Shown here: piece after piece, positions 1 to 4,377 of the stretch
How the letters are laid out: the number at the start of each line of letters is the position of its first letter
Position numbering within the stretch: the stretch's first letter is position 1
Assembly (NCBI GenBank): GCA_024278775.1
Contig: JAJRSP010000223.1
Location: 1 to 6,122, forward strand
Source of the DNA: Planctomycetota bacterium
GTDB lineage: Bacteria; Planctomycetota; Phycisphaerae; UBA1845
Length of the DNA: 6,122 bases
Direction of reading: 5' to 3'
Notes under the pieces: generated by a model
Seen by the model: only the letters and a program-made list of their open reading frames with translations
Database searches by the model: none
Told to the model about the DNA's origin: nothing
Made by a program: the position numbers and the translations under genes

Positions 1-9
1 CCTGTCCAT
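1..9 (-). CDS. First codons of a gene running off the left edge
   Basis: Reading the minus strand toward the left edge, GGGAG (complement of 16-20) stands six bases before an ATG at 9-7, followed by GAC AGG before the window ends, giving M-D-R. The Shine-Dalgarno core and spacing match those of the lipoprotein and sucD genes here, which is the only reason to call a gene. A possible extended -10 element, TGTTACGAT, lies at 34-42 on the complement, but no good -35 accompanies it. The product cannot be named from three codons. It could share a transcript with the protease gene that ends at 156. Confidence 0.4.
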
Positions 10-155
10 GACTATCTCCCGATTGAATAAAAGATCGTAACACGCCCGGGATTCTGACAGCCCCCCGCGCACCGCGCAAGTAAAGTGAGGCGCGAATTAT
101 TCCACAGCGCCGAAGGAAATAGCCACACCCATCCTGCGAAGAACTCGCTTCCGGG

Positions 156-1091
156 CTACTCAAACGCGGGGTGAAGGTAGAAGAGCGTCGCCAGATTCAG
201 GAAATCGAGCATCGCATGGCCGATAATGACCGGAATCAGCGTCCGCCGCCACCACGTCAGCGATGCCCACGCGACCGCCATGACGAAAAGCGGCACGAGC
301 GTGATCGTTTCCTGCGAACCGAAGTGTGGCAGGGCGAAGAGCATTGAACTGACCAAAATGGCGATCGGCACGCTTCCGGTCAATCGCCGCAACCGCGTCA
401 GGAGAAAGCCGCGGCAGATCGTCTCCTCGTAAACCCCGACGGAAAGGGTCATCAGGATCAGCCACGGAAGGCTCAAACGCGGTATGGTTTCTGCGATTTT
501 TTCCGGATTGTTTTGAAGCGATTTGAACAGGTCCGGAAAAAACGCCCACGTCACACCGGCGGTCACCATCATCGTAATGTAAGGGATCGCCAAAGCCAGT
601 AACGCGGTGGGCCAAGTCAACCAGTTCGGGACGCACCACCCCAGCGTGGGTGCCCAATTCTCATGTCGCCGCCAGCTCATCAGGATGACCGCACCCAACA
701 ACGTGAAACCACACGCGATGGTCAATATGACGTTGGCGTGTCGCATGTCCGCGCCTTCACCGATCAGGCCGGTGATGGATCCGACTACCGGTATGAGCAT
801 GGACGTTACGAAGATAGCCAGCATCAACAGGGCGATGTCGATGGCCGCTTGTCCGCGCGTCATGTCTGCCAGAAGCATTGGATGCGTATCGCAGTGAGGC
901 GGCGGGGGGCCGTACGTGACGATAGGCCTCGCCAGGGGCACACCGTACGCAACCGGTGTTTCGGACGACAGAGTGGGCGGGATGTCTTGCGGCGGACGTG
1001 GCGGAATCAACGTGTCGCCTCCGCCGGTCGGGCCTTCGATTCGCACAACAAGTGCCGCAACGCTACCTGTCCGCTTGTTCCGGTGTGGCAC
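156..1091 (-). CDS. CPBP-family intramembrane metalloprotease (CAAX/Abi type)
   Basis: This is a polytopic membrane protein with the three signature motifs of the CPBP family (CAAX proteases and bacteriocin-processing enzymes), which cleave near membrane surfaces with a glutamate/histidine site. Visible are EExxxR (E222, E223, R227 in YEETICRGF), FxxxH (F252 to H256 in FALPHF) and HxxxD (H292 to D296 in GHAMLDF). Hydrophobic segments lie near residues 82-110, 118-138, 158-185, 207-220, 241-255 and 262-305. The first ~75 residues are proline-rich and lack a signal peptide. The longest frame opens with GTG inside a palindromic repeat, with no ribosome-binding site. In-frame alternatives are GTG at 1046 (residue 16) and ATG at 878 (residue 72) or 863 (residue 77), just before the first membrane segment, so the start is unsettled. 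Family assignment is firm; the substrate is unknown. Confidence 0.88.
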   Translation of the reverse strand: MPHRNKRTGSVAALVVRIEGPTGGGDTLIPPRPPQDIPPTLSSETPVAYGVPLARPIVTYGPPPPHCDTHPMLLADMTRGQAAIDIALLMLAIFVTSMLIPVVGSITGLIGEGADMRHANVILTIACGFTLLGAVILMSWRRHENWAPTLGWCVPNWLTWPTALLALAIPYITMMVTAGVTWAFFPDLFKSLQNNPEKIAETIPRLSLPWLILMTLSVGVYEETICRGFLLTRLRRLTGSVPIAILVSSMLFALPHFGSQETITLVPLFVMAVAWASLTWWRRTLIPVIIGHAMLDFLNLATLFYLHPAFE

Positions 1092-1176
1092 CGGTTTTCA
1101 ACCGGTGTAGACGATGACATTCCACGAGGCACTGATTTCTTGACCGCTGAATATAAGCGCCGGAAGCCTGTGCCAC
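1085..1176. repeat. Inverted pair of REP-like palindromic repeats
   Basis: The right-pointing unit at 1085-1099 reads GTGGCACCGGTTTTC and continues into a perfect hairpin, CACCGGTT at 1089-1096 with arm AACCGGTG at 1100-1107 (the inner T shared with the loop). An opposed unit at 1162-1176 reads, on the complement, GTGGCACAGGCTTCC and matches the first at 12 of 15 positions. About 60 bp lie between them. Two palindromic units in opposite orientation in an intergenic gap are what REP doublets or small non-autonomous elements look like. From memory, GTGGCAC.GG.TT.C palindromes are scattered through planctomycete genomes, but I could not check copy number. The pair could also act as a bidirectional stem-loop ending the lipoprotein transcript. 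Confidence 0.6.
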
Positions 1177-1193
1177 TCTCTTTCAAAGGCCCC

Positions 1194-1838
1194 TCAATGA
1201 TGCGCCGGCGAACCGGTGAGCATCGTCTTCGGCTCGCCTGGCACCTGGAAATCGACTTCATCCCATGTTCCGTTGGTGGCCCGCGCCGACTTGATGAATG
1301 TGTTGAACGCACCGGCGTGTTGAGACACAACTTCAGACGGCCCGACCAGCTTTACGATGTAGTCGCCTTGCGGTGCGACCACGTACGCAGCCAGCATGCG
1401 ATGCCCGGGCTTGTTCACGCGCACATTGCTGCCCGGTGACGATTCCGCGATGTACCGACCCGACACGTCGACCATGTGTACGGGCATACCGTTGATGAGA
1501 TACTCGGAACGCTTCATCATCGGATTAGTCGTGCGGCCATCATCCTGCGCGAACTGCTCGCCCCACCGTTTGATGTTCATTTCGATGACCCGCCCGCCGC
1601 CGTTGTCACGGATGTTCTCGATATTCCAGACGACCAGTTGCGCGTCAGCCACGTTCCTCTTGTGGGACGGAATGCGGAACTGCAATCGCCTCGTCGGATG
1701 CAGAGGCCTTTCCGCCATCCACGCCGTCGAAGCGTGAAACGTCAGAGAATCCGCGTGGACCGCTGCGGTCGACGCGCAGCCGCTTCCGAAAACCGCCGCC
1801 GCAACACATCCCACTCCGATCATCGCCAGCCGATACAT
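1194..1838 (-). CDS. Predicted lipoprotein, paralogue of the upstream lipoprotein
   Basis: A 214-residue envelope protein of unknown function. Residues 1-20 form a hydrophobic signal sequence ending FGSG before C21, the likely lipidated cysteine, although G at -3 is a weak lipobox. ATG 1838 is preceded by GGGAG at 1851-1847 with eight bases of spacing, supporting this start. The body aligns with the neighbour encoded at 1907-2725: a QFRIP strand (53-57), RW..QF.Q.DGR (91-102), V-DVSG (123-127), RMLAAYV (147-153), IVKLVGP (161-167) and a final FIKSAR helix (181-186). I recognise this N..RW..QF...DG / R.LAA / VKL.GP pattern as a conserved uncharacterised family of planctomycetes and some other bacteria. 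A PsbP/Mog1-like fold is possible but is only inference. It lacks its neighbour's proline-rich linker and has an extra ~28-residue tail. The two genes are probably cotranscribed. Confidence 0.8.
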   Translation of the reverse strand: MYRLAMIGVGCVAAAVFGSGCASTAAVHADSLTFHASTAWMAERPLHPTRRLQFRIPSHKRNVADAQLVVWNIENIRDNGGGRVIEMNIKRWGEQFAQDDGRTTNPMMKRSEYLINGMPVHMVDVSGRYIAESSPGSNVRVNKPGHRMLAAYVVAPQGDYIVKLVGPSEVVSQHAGAFNTFIKSARATNGTWDEVDFQVPGEPKTMLTGSPAHH

Positions 1839-1846
1839 AATTCGCG

Positions 1847-1851
1847 CTCCC
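1847..1851 (-). promoter_or_regulatory. Ribosome-binding site of the second lipoprotein gene
   Basis: GGGAG on the minus strand, eight bases before ATG 1838. The 68-bp gap after the preceding stop holds no terminator-like hairpin, consistent with both lipoproteins being translated from one message. Confidence 0.6.
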
Positions 1852-1906
1852 AGATGGTGACGTTCGACCGTGTTCGTCGCGATGCGTCGTAATCGGCCGA
1901 GGAACC

Positions 1907-2725
1907 TTATTGAGTCGTTTTCGCACTCTTGAGGAACGCAATGATGCTCGGACGGTATCGCGCGACCACCGCATCAGGCCCGGTGACCTTGACGAAGTGC
2001 GGGCCTTTGTCGTGATCGACGATGGCAGCCAGCAGGCGAAAATTCTCCTTGCCGCGTCCGCCGCCCATCATGGGCCCGCCGCCTTTGAGCGTGCCCGGCA
2101 CGTCGATCAGAATCACCTTGACCCCGCCGACGTCGAATTCCATCTTCTTCGCGACTTCCACGCTCGACCTGCCGTCCGGCTGGGCTACCTGCCCGCACCA
2201 TCGGGCCAGGTTGCTCCGATTCATCTCCGGGCCTTTCATGCCTGGAAAGTGCGTGATCGCGATCTCAGCGTCCTCAGGTTCATTATCGGTTTTCGGCAGG
2301 CGAATCTGTGCTTTGCGGGACAGCCCCGGCGCGGAGGAATTCATCCCCGGGTCTTCCCGTTTCCACCCGGCGGGCAGTTTGAAGCTGACGCCGGTAAGCG
2401 TCAGGACATTATCGGTCATTGCGACGCCGGTAATGTCGATTTCGCCCATCGCGCCGAGTTCAGCCGGCGAGGCGGTTGGGGTTTTTCCGAGCGGCGGGTG
2501 ATTCGGCGGCAGGGGATCCGTACTCCGAACGGGTGCGGGCCGACCCGCCGTGCCGTCAACCGGCGGATGGTTGGCCGGCAGTCCAGACGAATCGTCTGCA
2601 ATGGCAGGGCCTGACCCCGGCGGGCGCGGCTGTCCGGCTTCCCCCTTATTGCACGCCCCCGATGAAAGCATGGCGATGGTGAGCATTCCGTACGCGATCG
2701 GTCGCAGTAGATTCCATTGTGTCAT
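1907..2725 (-). CDS. Predicted lipoprotein with proline-rich linker
   Basis: A 272-residue predicted lipoprotein of unknown function, founder or sister of the gene that follows it. The N-terminus has a short charged end and a hydrophobic core (about 9-20), then SSGAC with C25 as the likely lipidation site. Residues 26-90 are a low-complexity Pro/Gly/Ser/Asp linker carrying two copies of a P-x-NHPP phrase (NHPP at 52-55 and 75-78), probably spacing the folded part from the membrane. The globular part starts near 94: VSFKLPAGWK (113-122), AQIRLP (139-144), a strand ending HF (159-160), NLARW..QVAQPDGR (172-186), VILIDVPG (204-211), a glycine/methionine loop (215-224), FRLLAAIV (229-236), FVKVTGP (244-250) and FLKSAK (264-269). 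ATG 2725 has GGAG at 2737-2734 with eight bases of spacing. No promoter is obvious in the ~200 bp upstream. Confidence 0.82.
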   Translation of the reverse strand: MTQWNLLRPIAYGMLTIAMLSSGACNKGEAGQPRPPGSGPAIADDSSGLPANHPPVDGTAGRPAPVRSTDPLPPNHPPLGKTPTASPAELGAMGEIDITGVAMTDNVLTLTGVSFKLPAGWKREDPGMNSSAPGLSRKAQIRLPKTDNEPEDAEIAITHFPGMKGPEMNRSNLARWCGQVAQPDGRSSVEVAKKMEFDVGGVKVILIDVPGTLKGGGPMMGGGRGKENFRLLAAIVDHDKGPHFVKVTGPDAVVARYRPSIIAFLKSAKTTQ

Positions 2726-2928
2726 GTGCCTGTCTCCGTTGTGGTTCTGTTGATGTCTACCGGTGAGGAACCCGCAAGGACGCGGCCTCTTCTGAATCGA
2801 GTGGCGAGCGACCGGCCGGTTGGGTGCCCCACGGTTTTGGCCGTAGGGGAGTCGAAACCGGGGGCTATTCGAGTCATCAACCCTCGATTTGGGTTGGCCA
2901 CCCGTCTGCTGTTTCTAGGCCTGCGCTT
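2726..2928. other. Intergenic leader before the lipoprotein pair
   Basis: Apart from the GGAG ribosome-binding site at 2734-2737, the gap holds a perfect 10-bp palindrome ACCGGCCGGT (2811-2820) and an imperfect GGGTTGGCCACCC (2891-2903). I found no convincing -35/-10 pair on the minus strand. A 51-codon frame (2877-2722) crosses it but does not look coding. A promoter for the lipoprotein genes is expected here but not seen. Confidence 0.4.
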
Positions 2929-3045
2929 TTAGAACAGCGAAGAAATTCCCGAGCCGGACAGGCCCAGCAGGTTCAACACGATATCGCCAAGAAACCTGAA
3001 AAACAGCGGAATGACCTGCGCGACGAACTGTGCCAAAAAATCCAT
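2929..3045 (-). CDS. Putative 38-residue hydrophobic membrane peptide
   Basis: ATG 3045 opens a 38-codon frame ending TAA at 2931-2929. The peptide begins MDFLAQFVAQVIPLFFRFL, continues as one long hydrophobic stretch through a DIVLNLLGL segment, and ends in a Gly/Ser-rich tail, SGSGISSLF. It would span or lie along the membrane once; R18 and D21 are the only internal charges. AGGA at 3058-3055 lies nine bases upstream, a usable but modest ribosome-binding site. The frame continues that of the 18-codon ORF just before it, separated by TAA GAA. It lies about 100 bp behind sucD on the same strand, so it may share that message. Similar short single-helix peptides include small regulators of membrane enzymes and type I toxins. 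No function can be assigned, and a non-coding frame remains possible. Confidence 0.42.
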   Translation of the reverse strand: MDFLAQFVAQVIPLFFRFLGDIVLNLLGLSGSGISSLF

Positions 3046-3048
3046 TTC

Positions 3049-3105
3049 TTACCATCCTAATGATCGGGTCTCGATATCCACCAGGTGGTGAGCCAAGCTC
3101 GGCAT
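3049..3105 (-). CDS. Putative 18-residue leader ORF upstream of the membrane peptide
   Basis: ATG 3105 (or the in-frame GTG just before it at 3108) encodes MPSLAHHLVDIETRSLGW and stops with TAA at 3051-3049. It has the strongest ribosome-binding site in the window, GGAGG at 3116-3112 with six bases of spacing. Its stop lies three bases before the ATG of the 38-residue peptide, so ribosomes ending here could restart there. It begins 43 bases after the sucD stop. It could be a coupling or leader peptide, or the first part of one longer protein broken by an in-frame stop, since both pieces share a frame. The peptide resembles nothing I recognise. Confidence 0.3.
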   Translation of the reverse strand: MPSLAHHLVDIETRSLGW

Positions 3106-3113
3106 CACCAACC
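3080..3113 (-). other. Imperfect hairpin downstream of sucD
   Basis: On the minus strand GGTTGGTGATGCC, six bases (GAGCTT), then GGCTCACCACC can fold into a stem interrupted by a small internal loop and a bulge. It overlaps the start of the 18-codon ORF, placing the ORF's ATG in the stem beside its ribosome-binding site. No T run follows, so it is not a typical intrinsic terminator. It could tune translation of the small ORFs, or be accidental. Confidence 0.3.
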
Positions 3114-3148
3114 TCCAAGTTTATAAGACTACTTCCGAAAGGTCGAAT

Positions 3149-4036
3149 CTACGCCAATCGCTTGGCCATCTCTTCGCCGATCGTCGCGGGGGATTCGGTT
3201 ACTTTGACGCCGGCTTCACGGAGCGCGCCGATTTTGGACTCAGCCGTGCCTTCGCCGCCGCTGATGATCGCGCCGGCGTGGCCCATGCGCTTGCCCGGTG
3301 GGGCGGTTCGACCGGCGATGAACGCGACGACGGGCTTGGTTACGTTGTCGCGAATGAACTCGGCTGCGGCTTCCTCGTCGGTGCCGCCGATTTCGCCGAT
3401 CATCACAATGCCGTCGGTTTCGTCATCTTCCTGGAACATTTTCAGCAGTTCGATGAAGTTCAAGCCCTTCACCGGGTCGCCGCCGATGCCCACGCACGTC
3501 GATTGGGCGAACCCGCGCGAACTGCACTGCCAGACGGCTTCGTACGTTAGCGTGCCGCTGCGTGAGATAATGCCCACAGCCTTCCGGCCGCCCTCGCACG
3601 GCGTGTGAATGTAACCGGGCATGATGCCGATCTTGCACTGCCCCGGCGTGATAATGCCCGGGCAGTTTCCGCCCAGAAGCAGCGTCCCCGCATCGTCGAG
3701 GTACTTGCGCGCCTTGACCATATCGAGCGTCGGCACGCCTTCGGTAATCAGGATGACGAACCGCATGCCCGCAGCCGCAGCTTCCATAGCCGCGTCGGCA
3801 GCGAACGCCGGCGGTACGAAGACCAGGCTGACGTCCGCACCGGTGGCCTCAACCGCTGCTCGGCAGGAATCGAAAATCGGCAGATCGTGCTCGGATTTCG
3901 TTCCGCCCTTGCCCGGCGTGACGCCGCCGACCATTTTTGTCCCGTATTCGAGGCACTGCCCCGTATGAAACGCGCCGGCTTTGCCCGTGATGCCCTGGCA
4001 AATGACCTTGGTGTTCTTGTCAACAAGTATGCTCAT
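3149..4036 (-). CDS. sucD: Succinyl-CoA ligase, alpha subunit
   Basis: The alpha subunit of succinyl-CoA synthetase pairs with SucC to convert succinyl-CoA, phosphate and nucleoside diphosphate to succinate, CoA and nucleoside triphosphate in the TCA cycle, in the cytosol. The 295 residues compare with 289 in E. coli. The N-terminal CoA-binding Rossmann domain shows [11 protein letters not shown] (15-25), a GGVTPGKGG segment (37-45) and GNCPG (123-127). The ligase domain shows SRSGTLTYE (158-166), GIGGDP (184-188) and [10 protein letters not shown] (252-261), where H253 is the active-site phosphohistidine. The frame is open to 4060, but ATG 4036 has GGGAG at 4046-4042 five bases upstream and gives the usual N-terminus [11 protein letters not shown], so it is preferred. 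sucC, normally directly upstream, is absent: a promoter and non-coding DNA lie there instead. It is intact, with no missing catalytic residue. Confidence 0.97.
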   Translation of the reverse strand: MSILVDKNTKVICQGITGKAGAFHTGQCLEYGTKMVGGVTPGKGGTKSEHDLPIFDSCRAAVEATGADVSLVFVPPAFAADAAMEAAAAGMRFVILITEGVPTLDMVKARKYLDDAGTLLLGGNCPGIITPGQCKIGIMPGYIHTPCEGGRKAVGIISRSGTLTYEAVWQCSSRGFAQSTCVGIGGDPVKGLNFIELLKMFQEDDETDGIVMIGEIGGTDEEAAAEFIRDNVTKPVVAFIAGRTAPPGKRMGHAGAIISGGEGTAESKIGALREAGVKVTESPATIGEEMAKRLA

Positions 4037-4041
4037 GTACG

Positions 4042-4046
4042 CTCCC
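4042..4046 (-). promoter_or_regulatory. Ribosome-binding site that decides the sucD start
   Basis: GGGAG on the minus strand, five bases before ATG 4036. It falls inside the longer frame from 4060, which has no such site of its own and would add eight residues absent from typical SucD, so it selects the shorter protein. Confidence 0.75.
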
Positions 4047-4104
4047 GCAAACAGAATCACAACGGCGGCGGAGCGGCCAAAGCCCGCATCGCCGCACGGG
4101 GCGT

Positions 4105-4133
4105 AGTATCCCCGCGAATTGTGAGATTGTCCA
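4105..4133 (-). promoter_or_regulatory. Sigma70-like promoter for sucD
   Basis: On the minus strand TGGACA (4133-4128) matches TTGACA at five of six positions. After exactly 17 bases comes GATACT (4110-4105), matching TATAAT at four of six, including its first A and last T. Transcription would begin near 4098 and leave about 60 bases before ATG 4036. This is the best promoter pattern I found in the window and agrees with sucD being separated from any sucC. It rests on pattern matching only. Confidence 0.5.
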
Positions 4134-4165
4134 CCGCCTCAGCGTGCGGTGTGGCCAGCCGGGTG

Positions 4166-4194
4166 GGACCAATATTTTTGGTATGAGGTGGTCC
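4166..4194. repeat. Nested inverted repeat upstream of sucD
   Basis: GGACCA (4166-4171) is repeated inverted as TGGTCC (4189-4194). Inside it ACCAA (4168-4172) pairs with TTGGT (4178-4182) around an AT-rich TATTT loop. The two pairings are mutually exclusive because they share ACCA. It sits ~35 bp upstream of the sucD -35 element, where an operator could lie. No known operator consensus is recognised. Confidence 0.35.
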
Positions 4195-4295
4195 GTCCCG
4201 AAAGGGTCGGTGAGTGTGACCGTGGCTTGCTGTTTGGCGGACTTTACGATGTCAGAGGGGGTTCCTTGTGAAAGCTGCGTCCGTCCCCAACGAGC

Positions 4296-4313
4296 CGCGG
4301 ACTTCAGTCCGCG
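4296..4313. repeat. REP-like palindrome CGCGGACT-TC-AGTCCGCG
   Basis: A perfect palindrome with 8-bp arms and a two-base centre (in practice a 7-bp stem with a TTCA loop). From memory, GCGGAC-TTCA/TGAA-GTCCGC palindromes recur between genes in many planctomycete genomes, which makes this a likely dispersed repeat rather than a gene-specific site. Only one copy is in this window. Confidence 0.5.
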
Positions 4314-4344
4314 CGGACGCAATCCCCCCAAGAGTGTCGCACAG

Positions 4345-4364
4345 CAACAAAGGCGCAACGCGCC
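4345..4364 (-). terminator. Probable terminator of the beta-helix gene
   Basis: On the minus strand GGCGC-GTT-GCGCC (4364-4352) forms a perfect five-base GC stem with a three-base loop, followed by TTTGTTG. It begins 13 bases after the TAG stop of the beta-helix gene, the right place and orientation for an intrinsic terminator. The stem is short and the T tract is interrupted, so it would be weak. Confidence 0.4.
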
Positions 4365-4377
4365 GAGTGAAACCGCT

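Larger units (their letters stand above)
4061..4377. other. Non-coding interval between the beta-helix gene and sucD
   Basis: This 317-bp gap holds, from the sucD side, the candidate promoter, a nested inverted repeat (4166-4194), ~70 bp without a recognised element, a palindromic repeat (4296-4313) and a terminator-like hairpin (4345-4364). A minus-strand frame of 129 codons (4409-4020) spans it, but it overlaps the end of the beta-helix gene and the start of sucD, crosses the palindromes and is rich in Arg and Cys, so I do not call it a gene. A plus-strand frame through the same bases is equally unconvincing. Confidence 0.5.

Noticed and set aside
663..1439. Plus-strand 258-codon frame
   Set aside because: It is antisense to the protease and second lipoprotein, crosses the repeat pair, is Arg-rich, and has no domain or ribosome-binding site.
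1910..2614. Plus-strand 234-codon frame
   Set aside because: It is antisense to the first lipoprotein, which has signal, lipobox and homology to its neighbour; GC-rich third positions keep the antisense open.
2722..2877. Minus-strand 51-codon frame whose TGA overlaps the lipoprotein ATG as ATGA
   Set aside because: The overlap is tempting, but the ribosome-binding site is weak, the peptide is Arg/Thr-rich without structure, and codons rare elsewhere here (ATA, AGA) are used.
2915..3118. Minus-strand 67-codon frame from TTG 3118
   Set aside because: Its start codon lies in the GGAGG ribosome-binding site of the 18-codon ORF, and it reads across the hydrophobic peptide in another frame.
3605..4186. 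Plus-strand 193-codon frame
   Set aside because: It is antisense to sucD, whose identity is certain.
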